Origin: Bog-473 sp963828825
GTDB taxonomy: Bacteria; Actinomycetota; Acidimicrobiia; Acidimicrobiales; RAAP-2
Reading direction: 5' to 3'
NCBI GenBank assembly: GCA_963828825.1
Contig: CAWHGF010000005.1
Span: 166,240-230,239, forward strand
DNA: 64,000 nt
Position numbers and translations under genes: made by a program. The first letter of the stretch is position 1; each line of letters opens with the position of its first letter. This document shows positions 34,284 to 44,300 of this stretch, piece after piece. The notes under the pieces were generated by a model. That model searched no databases. It was given only the letters and a program-made list of their open reading frames with translations, and was not told the DNA's origin.

Positions 34284-34856
34284 GTGGTTCAAGGGGGGCG
34301 AGTTGAGCGCCGACGAAGCAGTGGCTTGGCGAAGTTGACCGACCGATGCACGGAGGCTGAATTGTTTCGACGGATTCTCGTGGCGCTCGATGGCTCGGAA
34401 GATGCTCGGGCTGCGTTCGTCTTCGTGAGTGAGTGGGCTCGGAACTTCGATGCGCGGGTGTGGTTCATCCAGCTCACCGAGGAGTCCTCACGGCGTCGAT
34501 GCGAGCTCGTGACCGACGTCAGCCGGCGGGGACGTCACGTCGCGAACCAGTTCACCGTGAGCGGGGCCACCCGTGGCGCCCGCGACCAGCAGCTCGTGAG
34601 TGGAATCGCCGAAGCAGCAGAGACCTTCGGCGCTGACCTGATTGTCGTGGGCATCGACCGCCATCGTTTGGCGCGCAACCGGTTGAGTCGCAGCGTCAGG
34701 GAGCAGTTGACTGCGGCGACCGACGTCGCGGTTCTCATGGCCCCGAAGCCATCTGTGGCCCGTGTTCCGGCGATGGCGCGCCGAGAAAGAGTGATCCGGC
34801 CCGGCCCGGCCCTCAACGCCCCGGTGATGGCGGGCGCCGGGTTGGCGCATGTTTGA
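34284..34856 (+). CDS. Universal stress protein (UspA) family, first of a pair
   Basis: Up to 190 residues from GTG 34284; the true start may be later (TTG 34326 and other rare codons) because the first 25 residues are unlike the family. The UspA fold begins at FRRILVALDGSEDARAAF, continues with WARNFDARVWFIQL, and its C-terminal strand-loop reads ADLIVVGIDRHRLARNRLSRSVREQL. This last loop departs from the ATP-binding G-x-x-G-x9-G[ST] consensus, so nucleotide binding is doubtful. An Arg/Pro-rich tail of about 30 residues follows. The stop overlaps the start of the second Usp gene, indicating translational coupling. Such proteins respond to stress or dormancy. Confidence 0.75.
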   Translation: MVQGGRVERRRSSGLAKLTDRCTEAELFRRILVALDGSEDARAAFVFVSEWARNFDARVWFIQLTEESSRRRCELVTDVSRRGRHVANQFTVSGATRGARDQQLVSGIAEAAETFGADLIVVGIDRHRLARNRLSRSVREQLTAATDVAVLMAPKPSVARVPAMARRERVIRPGPALNAPVMAGAGLAHV

Positions 34857-35205
34857 AAACGTCGTTGTCGGGGCCGCCGACTCGGAGGGAGGGGCCCGTG
34901 CAGTGCGCCGGGCGGTGGAAGTGGCGCAGACCTCCGGCGGCACGGTGCACATCGTCACGGCGTTCCGTCGTGAGCCGGTCGAGGAGCTCTTGGCACGATT
35001 CCGCCTTCTGGCATCTGGGGCACCGGTCAGGGTTCGGACACACCCGGTTCGCTCGGACCCGGTGGAGGCGATCACCAGAGTGGCGGCTGAAGAAGAGGCG
35101 GACCTGGTGGTTGTCGGAGCCCACTCCAACGAGCGCTGCCGCCGCCTCTCCAGCGTGCCGCAGGGCGTCATGGACAGGGTGGAGTGCGCCGTCCTGGTGG
35201 TGTAG
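34849..35205 (+). CDS. Universal stress protein (UspA) family, second of a pair
   Basis: 118 residues. MFENVVVGAADSEGGARAVRRAVEVA opens a compact alpha/beta UspA domain; the closing part is ADLVVVGAHSNERCRRLSSVPQGVMDRVECAVLVV, ending on the last beta strand. It is shorter than typical Usp (about 140-150 residues) and the ATP-loop glycines are largely lost. The ATG overlaps the stop of the preceding Usp gene, so a heteromer of the two is plausible. It ends 44 bp before the SRP RNA gene. Confidence 0.85.
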   Translation: MFENVVVGAADSEGGARAVRRAVEVAQTSGGTVHIVTAFRREPVEELLARFRLLASGAPVRVRTHPVRSDPVEAITRVAAEEEADLVVVGAHSNERCRRLSSVPQGVMDRVECAVLVV

Positions 35206-35249
35206 GGAAGCTGGCCGAGGCGAGCCGCTAACCTGGGCGCTCGCGCCGT

Positions 35250-35381
35250 CCCGATGCTGGGTGCGGTGGCCGGGTCCTGCGCAACGGCCGCTCGTGAATC
35301 GAGTCAGGGTCGGAAGGCAGCAGCTCTCAGCGGGTATGGCCGGGTGCCGTAGCCAACCTGGCCGCCGCACCGAGCATCGGG
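35250..35381 (+). ncRNA. ffs: Signal recognition particle RNA (small bacterial type)
   Basis: About 132 nt. The signature apical region GTCAGGGTCGGAAGGCAGCA contains the GGAA tetraloop and the AGCAGC-like internal loop bound by Ffh. The ends pair in a long helix: CCCGATGCT at the 5' end with AGCATCGGG at the 3' end, and GGTGCGG with CCGCACC, each separated by one bulged base. The position just upstream of dnaX and near tRNA-Ser and tadA is the classical place of this gene in Gram-positive bacteria. The exact 5' and 3' ends are estimates from the pairing. Confidence 0.9.
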
Positions 35382-35388
35382 CGGCCGC

Positions 35389-35472
35389 GTCTGGGCAGGC
35401 CGTGTCTGGGCAGGCCGTGTCTGGGCGCATGGGTGTGTCTGGGCGGATGGGTGTGTCTGGGCGCATGGGTAG
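35389..35472 (+). repeat. Five-unit tandem repeat between ffs and dnaX
   Basis: Two 15-base units GTCTGGGCAGGCCGT (35389-35418) are followed by three 18-base units GTCTGGGC(G)(C/G)ATGGGTGT (35419-35472, the last ending TAG). All share GTCTGGGC. The array fills the space between the SRP RNA and the dnaX ATG at 35484. Possible roles are an mRNA leader element or nothing beyond slippage; no ribosome site is obvious in front of dnaX. Confidence 0.8.
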
Positions 35473-35483
35473 GCTCGGCCGCC

Positions 35484-37337
35484 ATGGCCGACGCTCCCTT
35501 CGTCTCCCTCTATCGGCGCTTCCGGCCGGGTCGGTTTGACGAGCTCAGGGGCCAGGACCACGTGGTGCGGGCGCTGCGCAGCGCCGTCCGCGATGACCGC
35601 GTCTCGCACGCCTACCTCTTCAGCGGGCCGCGGGGGACGGGCAAGACGTCCTCGGCGCGGATACTGGCCAAGGCGCTCAACTGCGAGGCGCCCATCGACG
35701 GTGAGCCCTGCGGCCGGTGCACGTCGTGCGTCGAAATCACCCAGGGCAGCTCCCTCAATGTGCACGAGCTCGATGCGGCATCGAACAACGGCGTGGACGC
35801 CATGCGGGACCTGGTGGCCCATGCCGGCCTGGGCACACCGGGACGTTGGAAGGTGTACATCGTCGACGAGGTCCACATGCTTTCGACCGCCGCCGCCAAC
35901 GCGCTGTTGAAGACGCTGGAGGAGCCACCGAGCCACGTCGTCTTCGTCCTGGCCACGACCGACCCGCAGAAGGTGCCGCCGACCATACGCAGCCGGACCC
36001 AGCATCTGGAATTCCGGCTCCTGGGCGCGGAGACCCTGCACAGCCTGCTCGAGTCGGTCAACGAAGAGGCGGGACTCCATGTCGACGAGGAGGCGCTCGA
36101 GGCCGCGGTGCGGCGCGGCCGAGGTTCGGCCCGTGACGCGCTGTCAGCGTTGGACCAGGTCGTGGCGTCGGGTTCGGCAGACGCGGCCCGACCCGAGCTC
36201 GCCGCGGTGCTCGAGGCCCTGGCGGACGGTGACGTCAGCCGGGTGCTCGTCGCGCTCAGCGCGCTGCTCGCTGGCGGTTGGGGCCCCCAGCAGCTGGCGA
36301 CAGAGCTGATCGACGACCTCCGCCAGGTCTTCCTCGCCGCGCTGGCGCCCGAGTTGTGCTCGGTGTCCGGACCCTCGCTCGAACGGTTCCGCGCGCTGGC
36401 CGAGGCGATGGGATTGGCACGGGTGGTGCGCAGCATGGAGATCCTCGGCCACTCGTTGGTCGACATGCGTGAGGCACCCGACGCGCAGGTCGTGGTGGAG
36501 ATCGCCGTGGTGCGTGCCGTGCGACCGGACCTCGATTCCGGAATGGAAGCGCTCTCGGAACGGGTCAGTGTCCTGGAGCGTTCGCACTCCGGAGCGGCCG
36601 CCTTTCCGAGGCCCGGAGCACCGGCCGGACGAGGTGCAGGCCAAGGGTCCGCCGAGAGTGGGCCCACGCCAGAGGCGGCCGCAGTGTCGGAGCCGCCGCC
36701 GGCTCCCCGTCCGCCGGCGGAGGTCGCGCGGCGACCGTCCATTGGCGCGATGCGGCGCAGCCAGGCGGCGGCGGCGCCCGCACCGCCCCAGGCCACGGAG
36801 GCAGCGCCAACGGCACAGGCCGCCGAGCCCACCCTGAAGGCGCCCGACCCCGATGCCGGGAAGGCCGCGCCCGCACCGCGGGGCGCCAAACTCGATCGGG
36901 ACAGCCTCACCGAGGCCTGGGGCGACGGCATCCTGCAGTCCCTGCCGGCGCGGGCCAAGGCCCGCTACGCCAGCGGCCGCTTCGTTGCGGTGGACGAGGG
37001 GGGCGCCCGCTTCGCGCTGCCGAACGCCGCGCACCGGGACCAGTGCGCCGAACAGCAGGCCCTCGTGGAGGCGGCCCTGACCGACCACTTCGGAACGAAG
37101 GTCACGCTGGTCCTCGACATCGACGACACCGTGGCCCCGCCGGCAGCGCGCTCCGGCCCGTCCCCTGCGGCGTCCGGCCGGCCGTCCGGCGCCGCGCCGC
37201 CGGGCCCGAAGCCGCCGGTGGACGATGTCGAGGACGTGGACCCGCACGAGCTGATGGAGGACACCACCGACCAGGCATCTGCCGCGGAGGCGCGCCTCCT
37301 GCAGGCCTTCCCCGGCGCCAGTGAGGAGGCGGGTTAG
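35484..37337 (+). CDS. dnaX: DNA polymerase III subunit gamma/tau
   Basis: 617 residues. The AAA+ clamp-loader core begins MADAPFVSLYRRFRPGRFDELRGQDHV. Walker A is GPRGTGKTSS near residue 48; a zinc site uses the Cys in LNCEAPIDGEPCGRCTSC; Walker B lies in VYIVDEVHMLS, and the sensor is TDPQKVPPTIRSRTQHLEF. The C-terminal half (from about residue 370) is Pro/Ala-rich and carries a tau-like end that may bind polymerase alpha. It loads the beta clamp in the replisome. I chose ATG 35484 because earlier codons lie in the tandem-repeat array. The recR gene follows directly, its GTG start coming right after the dnaX TAG. Confidence 0.96.
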   Translation: MADAPFVSLYRRFRPGRFDELRGQDHVVRALRSAVRDDRVSHAYLFSGPRGTGKTSSARILAKALNCEAPIDGEPCGRCTSCVEITQGSSLNVHELDAASNNGVDAMRDLVAHAGLGTPGRWKVYIVDEVHMLSTAAANALLKTLEEPPSHVVFVLATTDPQKVPPTIRSRTQHLEFRLLGAETLHSLLESVNEEAGLHVDEEALEAAVRRGRGSARDALSALDQVVASGSADAARPELAAVLEALADGDVSRVLVALSALLAGGWGPQQLATELIDDLRQVFLAALAPELCSVSGPSLERFRALAEAMGLARVVRSMEILGHSLVDMREAPDAQVVVEIAVVRAVRPDLDSGMEALSERVSVLERSHSGAAAFPRPGAPAGRGAGQGSAESGPTPEAAAVSEPPPAPRPPAEVARRPSIGAMRRSQAAAAPAPPQATEAAPTAQAAEPTLKAPDPDAGKAAPAPRGAKLDRDSLTEAWGDGILQSLPARAKARYASGRFVAVDEGGARFALPNAAHRDQCAEQQALVEAALTDHFGTKVTLVLDIDDTVAPPAARSGPSPAASGRPSGAAPPGPKPPVDDVEDVDPHELMEDTTDQASAAEARLLQAFPGASEEAG

Positions 37338-37937
37338 GTGTATACCGGCCCGCTCCGCTCCCTCATCGACGAGCTCGGCCGCCTGCCGGGCATCGGGCCC
37401 AAGTCGGCCCAGCGCATCGCCTTCCACATCCTGAAGGTTCCCGGTGAGGACGCCCGTCGGCTCGCTGACGCGATCGTCGCCGTCAAGGAGCGCACGACAC
37501 TCTGCGAGGTCTGCTTCAACGTGGCGGAGTCGGGCGAGCTGTGCGCGGTCTGCAGCGACGACCGGCGCGACCCCGAGGTGATCTGTGTGGTCGAGGACCC
37601 GCGCGACATCGTCGCCGTGGAACGCACCGGGTTCAAGGGTCGTTACCACGTGCTGGGCGGCGCGTTGAGCCCGCTCGACGGCATCGGGCGGGAGCAGCTC
37701 CGCCTGCGCGAGCTCCTTGACCGTGTCGACGCCGGGATCATCCGCGAGGCCATCGTCTGCACGAATCCCACCATCGAAGGTGAGGCCACGGCGATGTTGG
37801 TGGCCCGCGAGCTCACGCCCCGGGGTGTGGTGGTCTCCCGGCTGGCCAGTGGGCTCCCAGTCGGTGGGGACCTCGAGTACGCCGACGAGCTGACGCTCGG
37901 GCGCGCGCTCGAGGGGCGCCGGCCACTCGAGGTCTGA
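37338..37937 (+). CDS. recR: Recombination mediator protein RecR
   Basis: 199 residues, the usual length. HhH motif LGRLPGIGPKSAQRIAFHIL near the N-terminus, a C4 zinc finger CEVCFNVAESGELCAVC (four Cys, about residues 56-72), and a Toprim domain with VCVVEDPRDIVAVERTGF-type strands and the closing motif ASGLPVGGDLEYADELTLGRAL. It forms a ring with RecO to load RecA on gapped DNA. It starts at a GTG immediately after the dnaX stop, the common dnaX-recR arrangement, so the pair is expected to be co-transcribed. RecF and RecO are not in the window. Confidence 0.96.
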   Translation: MYTGPLRSLIDELGRLPGIGPKSAQRIAFHILKVPGEDARRLADAIVAVKERTTLCEVCFNVAESGELCAVCSDDRRDPEVICVVEDPRDIVAVERTGFKGRYHVLGGALSPLDGIGREQLRLRELLDRVDAGIIREAIVCTNPTIEGEATAMLVARELTPRGVVVSRLASGLPVGGDLEYADELTLGRALEGRRPLEV

Positions 37938-37979
37938 TCACCGGTCAGGCGGTCACCCGCCGTCCCGTACAATCGGGTG

Positions 37980-39005
37980 ATGCGGATCGCCATCGTCGGA
38001 GCGACTGGGCAGGTGGGCGTGGTTCTGCGCGCCATCCTGGCCGAGCGCCATTTCCCGGTGGAATCCATGCGGTATCTCGCCTCTGCCCGTTCGGCCGGCT
38101 CGACGCTTCCGTGGGATGACGGCGAACTCATCGTCGAGGACGCCGACACGGCCGACCTGTCCGGCATCGACCTCGCCCTCTGCTCCGCGCCGGCTTCCGT
38201 CTCGCTGGAGTTGGCGCCGCGTCTGGTCGCCGCCGGGGCCACCGTGGTCGACAACTCCTCCGCCTGGCGCATGGACCCCGACGTGCCCCTCGTCGTGCCC
38301 GAGGCCAACGCCGCCGAGCTGCGCTCGATCCCCAAGGGCATTGTGGCCAATCCCAACTGCACCACCATGGTCGCCATCCCCGTCCTCAAGCCCCTCGACG
38401 ACGAGGCCGGCCTGCGGCGTCTCGTGGTGGCGACGTATCAAGCGGTGTCCGGTGGGGGCGTCGAGGCCGTGCGCGAACTGGCCGAGCAACTGTCCAAGAC
38501 GGTCGACCGGGCTCCGGACCTCACCTTCGACGGTTCGTCGATCGACTTCCCGGCTCGCAGCGTGTACCCGGTCCCCATCGCCCACAACCTGATCCCGCTC
38601 CAGTTCACGGTCGTCGACGACGGCTCGCTCGAGACCGACGAGGAGCAGAAGTACTGCAACGAGGCCCGGAAGATCCTCGCCCTGCCCGATCTCGCCGTGA
38701 CCACCACCTGCGTGCGCGTGCCCGTCTTCACCGGGCACTCGGCCGCCATCGTGTGCGAGTTCGAGCGACCCATCACCCCCGAGCGGGCCACCGAGGTGCT
38801 GCGCACCGCCCCGGGAGTCGAGTTGGCTGAGATCCCGACGCCGCTCATGGCGGCCGGCCGCGACGTCTCCTACGTCGGCCGCATCCGGCGGGCACAGGGT
38901 GCGCCTAACGCACTGGCCCTCTTCGTCTCGGGTGACAACCTGCGCAAGGGCGCCGCGCTCAACGTGGTGCAGATCGCCGAAGAGCTGTTGGCGCTGCGCT
39001 CCTGA
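37980..39005 (+). CDS. asd: Aspartate-semialdehyde dehydrogenase
   Basis: 341 residues. NADP-binding start MRIAIVGATGQVG, the catalytic cysteine in ANPNCTTMVAIPVLKPL (about residue 126), and GGGVEAV and KIPxLP-like substrate regions; EEQKYCNEARKI, VPVFTGHSAAI and YVGRIRRAQGAPNALALF complete the actinobacterial asd pattern. It reduces aspartyl phosphate to the semialdehyde, the branch point for lysine/diaminopimelate, threonine and methionine. Start ATG 37980 rather than GTG 37977. It lies 42 bp after recR; lysC, which often precedes asd, is not here. Convergent with phoU, 13 bp apart. Confidence 0.96.
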   Translation: MRIAIVGATGQVGVVLRAILAERHFPVESMRYLASARSAGSTLPWDDGELIVEDADTADLSGIDLALCSAPASVSLELAPRLVAAGATVVDNSSAWRMDPDVPLVVPEANAAELRSIPKGIVANPNCTTMVAIPVLKPLDDEAGLRRLVVATYQAVSGGGVEAVRELAEQLSKTVDRAPDLTFDGSSIDFPARSVYPVPIAHNLIPLQFTVVDDGSLETDEEQKYCNEARKILALPDLAVTTTCVRVPVFTGHSAAIVCEFERPITPERATEVLRTAPGVELAEIPTPLMAAGRDVSYVGRIRRAQGAPNALALFVSGDNLRKGAALNVVQIAEELLALRS

Positions 39006-39018
39006 TCCCGGAAGGGGA

Positions 39019-39771
39019 TCAGTCGGGACCCGACGAGACGGGCTCGGGACCACCGATCACGAGGGTGGACATGCGCCGGGCCAGGTTGACGGCATGGTCG
39101 CCGAAGCGTTCGTAGAAGCGGGCCACCATGGCCAGCTCGATCGCCACCGGCAGCGGCATGGTGCCCGCCACCAGCTCCGCGGTGAGGGTGACGTGCAGGT
39201 CATCGAGCTCGTCGTCGAGGTCGTCGATGGAGGAGGCGGCACCGGCGGAGCGCTCGGCGAAGGCGTCCGCCGTCTCCCGCCAGATGGTGGTGGCGACCTC
39301 GCCCATGCGTTCCACGAGACCTCTGCTGCGGGCCGACATCTCGGCGCCGAGGCCGCGTGCGGCCCGGCGGGCGATGTGCTCGGCCAGGTCTCCGTTGCGC
39401 TCCATGTCAGGAAGCATGCGCAAGATCGCGACGTACTCGCGGCGCTCGTCGGGCGTCGTCTCGCCATCGACCAGCTGATGCTGCACCGTGGTCGAGATCT
39501 GCCCGATCAACTTGTCGATGACCTCATCGCGTTTGACCAATTCCTTGGCCGCGTCCCGATCGCCCGCCAGCAGGGCGTGTGTCGCTCCGGCGATTCCCTC
39601 ACCGACCAACGCAAACGCCTGGGCGAACAGGCGGTCGACCTCGTGGGGCTCGGGCATCGTGCGCGGCCACAACGGTTGCTCGGTGACGAGCGGCCCGATC
39701 TGCATGGGGTGATCCTCGGCTTCGACGTGCTCCGGGACCGTCTTCGTGCTGCCACCGAGCTTGAAGGGCAT
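39019..39771 (-). CDS. phoU: PhoU-family phosphate regulatory protein
   Basis: 250 residues, slightly longer than the usual 215-225 because of an N-terminal leader of about 40 residues (MPFKLGGSTKTVPEHVEAED). Two PhoU three-helix repeats follow, with the family pattern DERREYVAILRMLPDMERNGDLAEHIARRA, and a second copy FYERFGDHAVNLARRM. Metal-binding Glu/Asp side chains in these are conserved. PhoU restrains the PhoR sensor and the Pst transporter when phosphate is plentiful. It sits more than 20 kb from the pst operon in this genome. Start ATG 39771. Confidence 0.92.
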   Translation of the reverse strand: MPFKLGGSTKTVPEHVEAEDHPMQIGPLVTEQPLWPRTMPEPHEVDRLFAQAFALVGEGIAGATHALLAGDRDAAKELVKRDEVIDKLIGQISTTVQHQLVDGETTPDERREYVAILRMLPDMERNGDLAEHIARRAARGLGAEMSARSRGLVERMGEVATTIWRETADAFAERSAGAASSIDDLDDELDDLHVTLTAELVAGTMPLPVAIELAMVARFYERFGDHAVNLARRMSTLVIGGPEPVSSGPD

Positions 39772-39894
39772 CCCGGTCACGCTACCGGCTCCGTTCCGCG
39801 GTGACGACCCCCAAATCTCGGGCTGCCCAGGCACCCCACGCAGGGGGAGCGGGTGGTCCCCGTTGTTGACACACCCCATCGTTACATTGGCTAC

Positions 39895-41319
39895 ATGGTC
39901 CTCGGAGCGGTCATCGGGCTCGCCGCCGGTCTCGCCATCGGCATCGCCTGGCACCTGGCGCGCACGGCCCGGACGGCCGGCGCCGCCCGTCTGGCCGAGG
40001 GACGCCTGGCCGATGCGAAGGCGGTATCGGAGGCGTTGGCTGCCGAGTTGAAGAGCGCGACGGAGGCTGTGGCTCTGGCGGAGACGGCCCGCGCCGTCGC
40101 CGTCTCCGAGCTCGACCTGCTGCGGACGTCGGAGTACGAGGCGTCACGCCGGGCCGAGGAGGAGCGCGAGCGCCTGGCCGGAGCGTTCGCCGAGCTGTCC
40201 ACCCAGGCGCTGGCCCACAACAACGAGCAGTTCCTGGCGCTGGCGGACGCGCGCTTCAACGAGGCGCGGACGCAGGCGCAGGGCGACCTGGACCAGCGTC
40301 AAATGGCCTTCGCCCGTCTCCTCGACCCTTTGAGCGAGACGCTCGCCCGTTACGAACGCGGGCTCCAGCAGATGGAGCTCGAACGCCGGGGCGCCTACGA
40401 AGGCCTCAACGAGAAGGTTGCGCAGCTGCACAGCGGGAACGAGCAGCTCCGAAAGGAGACACGCAACCTTGTCACTGCGCTGCGATCACCCCAGACCCGA
40501 GGCCGTTGGGGCGAGGTCCAACTCCGTCGGGTGGCCGAGATGGCCGGCATGATCGAGCACTGCGACTTCAACGAGCAAGTGTCGACGACGACCGACGAGG
40601 GCCGGCTGCGTCCCGACATGGTCGTGCACATGCCCGGCGGGGGCGAGGTGGTCGTCGACGCCAAGGTTCCCCTTGAAGCCTTCCTGCAGCTGTTGGATGC
40701 AGACGACGACGAGCAGAGGGCGCTCTGCCAGGCCAAGCATGCGCGACAGCTGCGCAGCCACGTCGACCAGCTGGCCAAGAAGGACTACTGGAAGCAGTTC
40801 GAGCGGTCGCCCCAGATGGTCGTCGCCTTCATCCCCGGGGACCAATTGCTGGCGGCGGCCTTCGAGTCGGATCCGACACTGCAGGAGCACGCCATGGCCA
40901 ACGGCGTCCTCCTGACCACGCCGGTCACGCTGATCGCGCTGTTGCGCACGGTGGCTCTGGGCTGGCAGCAGGAGACCCTGGCCGAAAGCGCCCGGGAGAT
41001 CCAGACGCTCGGAGCCGAGCTCTACGACCGCCTCCGAGTGATGAGCGGCCACATGCACACGCTGCAGCGCAGCCTCACATCGAGCGTCGAGGCGTACAAC
41101 AGGGCCGTCGGATCGTTCGAGACCCGCGTGCTCGTGTCGGCCCGCAAGTTCCCAAGTCTCGGCGTGCACGGCTCTGCCGAGATCGCTGATCTCTCACCGA
41201 TTGAGGCGGCGCCGCGCCACCTGCAGGCGTATCAGCCCGATTTCTACGATGACGATGTCGAGGCGCCGACCGTCGTGGCACTGCCGGAGGGCAACGCCAA
41301 TAGCGGCACCCCGGCGTAG
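39895..41319 (+). CDS. rmuC: DNA recombination protein RmuC
   Basis: About 474 residues from ATG 39895 (GTG 39853 is an alternative). One N-terminal transmembrane helix VLGAVIGLAAGLAIGIAW is followed by a long coiled coil (to about residue 170) and the RmuC domain: SPQTRGRWGEVQLRRVAEMAGM, VVDAKVPLEAFLQ and MVVAFIPGDQLLAAA, with a DxK-type nuclease-like core. RmuC limits inversion at short inverted repeats and is thought to process DNA structures. It immediately precedes recCBD, which suggests a shared genome-maintenance neighbourhood, with 71 bp to the recC start. Confidence 0.93.
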   Translation: MVLGAVIGLAAGLAIGIAWHLARTARTAGAARLAEGRLADAKAVSEALAAELKSATEAVALAETARAVAVSELDLLRTSEYEASRRAEEERERLAGAFAELSTQALAHNNEQFLALADARFNEARTQAQGDLDQRQMAFARLLDPLSETLARYERGLQQMELERRGAYEGLNEKVAQLHSGNEQLRKETRNLVTALRSPQTRGRWGEVQLRRVAEMAGMIEHCDFNEQVSTTTDEGRLRPDMVVHMPGGGEVVVDAKVPLEAFLQLLDADDDEQRALCQAKHARQLRSHVDQLAKKDYWKQFERSPQMVVAFIPGDQLLAAAFESDPTLQEHAMANGVLLTTPVTLIALLRTVALGWQQETLAESAREIQTLGAELYDRLRVMSGHMHTLQRSLTSSVEAYNRAVGSFETRVLVSARKFPSLGVHGSAEIADLSPIEAAPRHLQAYQPDFYDDDVEAPTVVALPEGNANSGTPA

Positions 41320-41390
41320 ACCGCACGGTCTCCCGATTGGAGCCCTGCCGAGCTGGCGTCCCGGGAACACCGCCGACGTACTCTGCCGGG

Positions 41391-44300
41391 GTGCTGCATG
41401 TCCACCGATCCGAGCGGGCCGACGCGCTGGTCGCGATGCTCAGCGAACTGGTGGCCCAACCACTCGAAGATCCGATGGTTCCCGAGGTGGTCTCTGTGCC
41501 CACCCGCGGCATCGAGCGCTGGCTGACGCAACGCCTGTCGGCGCACCTGGGCGCGTCGCCGGGCCGACGGGACGGCGTGTGCGCCAATGTCGACTTCCCG
41601 TTCCCGGGGACGTTGGTCAACGGGGCCCTGGCCAGGGCGGCGGGCACCGATCCCGACAGCGATCCCTGGCTCCCGCAACGAGCGGTGTGGCCGTTGCTCG
41701 AGGTGGTCGAGGCGCACTTCGACGATCCGTGGCTGGCGCCACTGGCCCAGCACATCCGCAACTCCGAGACCGTGCACGAATCCAAGCGCTTCTCGAGCAT
41801 CAGGCATGTGGCCGACCTCTTCGACCGCTACGCCGTGCACCGGCCCGAGATGCTGCAGCGCTGGGCCGAGGGCTCGGCGGACGAGGACGAGACTCCCTGG
41901 CAGGTGGAGCTCTGGCGACTGCTTCGGACGCGCATCGGGCAGCCGAGCCCGGCCGAGCGTCTGGTCGACGCCTGTCGGCGACTGCGGGACGAGCCCGGAC
42001 TCTCGGACCTTCCGCCGCGGCTCTCTTTGTTCGGGCTGACCCGTCTGCCGGCGAGCTACCTCGACGTCTTGGAGGCGATGGGCGCCGGTCGGGACGTCCA
42101 CCTCTTCTTGCTGCACCCCTCTCCTGCCCTCTGGGACCGGCTGGAGACCGAGGTGGGGCCGACGTCGCGCTTCCTGCTGCGGGCACAGGACCCCACCGTC
42201 GGCGCCCCGCTCCATCCCCTCCTGCAGTCATGGGGCCGAGACGCCCGGGAGATGCAGCTCGTGCTCGGTTCGGCCGTGCCCCACGGCGAGGGAGCCACCG
42301 CGGCGCCGCACGCGGGGGCGCCGACACTCCTGCGGCAGATCCAAGAGGACGTCCGGGCCGACCGCTCACCGGCGGGAAGCGGCATCGGCGAGGCTGACCG
42401 GCGGCCGCTGCTCGCCGGCGATGACGACAGCATCCGTGTCCATTCCTGTCACGGTCGGGGCCGGCAGGTCGAGGTGCTGCGCGACGCAGTGCTGCACCTG
42501 TTGGAGGACGATGCGACCCTAGAACCACGCGACATCATCGTGATGTGCCCCGACATCGAGACCTTCGCTCCGCTGATTCAAGCGACGTTCGGCGGACATG
42601 GGCTGCGCGGCGCATCCGGCGACGCTGAGCGAACGCTCGAGATCCGGTTGGCCGACCGCTCCCTCCGCCAGACCAACCCCGTGATGGGAGTGCTGGCGGA
42701 GGTGCTCGAGCTCTCGTCGGCGAGGATCACGGCGACCGAGGTCCTCGACCTGGCCGGCCGCGATCCCGTGCGCCGGCGGTTCCGCTTCAGCGACGACGAT
42801 CTGTACCGGCTGGAGGAATGGGTGCACGGGGCGTTCGTGCGCTGGGGCTTTGATGCGGCCCACCGGAGCTCGTTCCAGCTCGAAGGCATTGAGGCCAATA
42901 CCTGGCGGGCGGGACTGGACCGGATCCTGCTCGGGGTGACCATGGCCGAGGAGCGCCAGCGCCTCTTCGGCTCGACGCTCCCGCTGGACGACGTCGACAG
43001 CGGCGACATCGATCTGGCCGGACGCCTGTCTGAGTTCCTCGATCGGCTCCGGGCGGGGCTCGACGCCCTCGCCGGCTTCCGTTCCGTGCAGGACTGGGCG
43101 GCCACGCTGGCGGGCATCTCGGATTCCCTGGCGGCGGCGTCCCCGGCCGATGCCTGGCAACGTGCGCAGCTCAAAGCGCTGCTGGACGAATTGGTCGACG
43201 AGGCCACGGAAGGGGACACGCCCAGCGCTGTCGCCCTGAGCTGCGACGACATCCGCTCGATCCTGTCGGAACGTCTCAAGGGGCGGCCAACGAGGGCCAA
43301 CTTCTGCACGGGCCACCTCACCGTCTGCACGCTCGTGCCCATGCGCTCCATCCCGCACCGGGTGGTGTGCCTACTCGGGTTGGACGACGGCAGCTTCCCC
43401 CGTCACATCGAACGCGACGGCGACGATCTGACGGCACGCAATCAGAGAGTCGGGGACCGCGACGTGCGGAGCGAGGATCGGCAACTTCTTTTGGACGCGC
43501 TCCTGGCGGCGCGTGATCACCTGGTGATCACGTACTCGGGTCGCGACGAGCGTTCCAACCTGTCTCGCCCACCCGCCGTCCCCGTGGGCGAGCTGCTCGA
43601 CGTGGTGGATCACACCGTGCGGACCCCGACGGGACGCGTCCGCGACGCCATCGTGGTCAAGCACCCCCTCCAACCGTTCGACCCACGGAATTTCGAGCGG
43701 CACGCACTCGTACGAGACCGCCCGTGGAGCTTCGACGCGCTCCACCTGGCCGGTGCCCGAGCCGCGCTCGCCCTTCGACACGACCTCCCGCCGTTCCTCG
43801 ACCGCCCACTGGAGCCGTACCTCTCGGACCCCATCGGCCTCGATCAGCTCGAGCGATTCCTGCGTCATCCCGTGCGGGCCTTCCTGCGCGAGCGCCTCAA
43901 CATCTCATTGCGCAACAAGACGCGGGACTTCGAGGACTCGATCCCGATTGACCTCGACGCGCTGGAGAGATGGCAGATCGCCGATCGTGTCCTCCAGGCG
44001 CGTCTGGAGGGGGCCGAGCTCGATGCGTGCCTGGCCGCTGAGAGGGCCCGGGGCGCACTCCCGCCGGGGCAGCTGGCCGATCCGGAGTTGGAGCAGATTA
44101 CCGACCCGCTCGACGACCTGGTGGCCATCGGGCGGAGCGGTGTGGCGCCCGAGTCGCTCGACGCGCACGTCGAGCTGCCTGACGGGCGCCGCGTCGTCGG
44201 CACGGTCCCCGGGGTGCGCGGGGACGTCGTGCACACCGTGACGTTCTCGAAGCTCGGACCCGCGGCCCGCCTGATCGCCTGGGTTCGACTGCTCGTCCTG

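Noticed and set aside
35389..35472. CRISPR-like array
   Set aside because: Units are contiguous without spacers, and no cas gene is present.
36144..37649. Long minus-strand frame opposite dnaX and recR
   Set aside because: No motif; both plus-strand genes are unambiguous.
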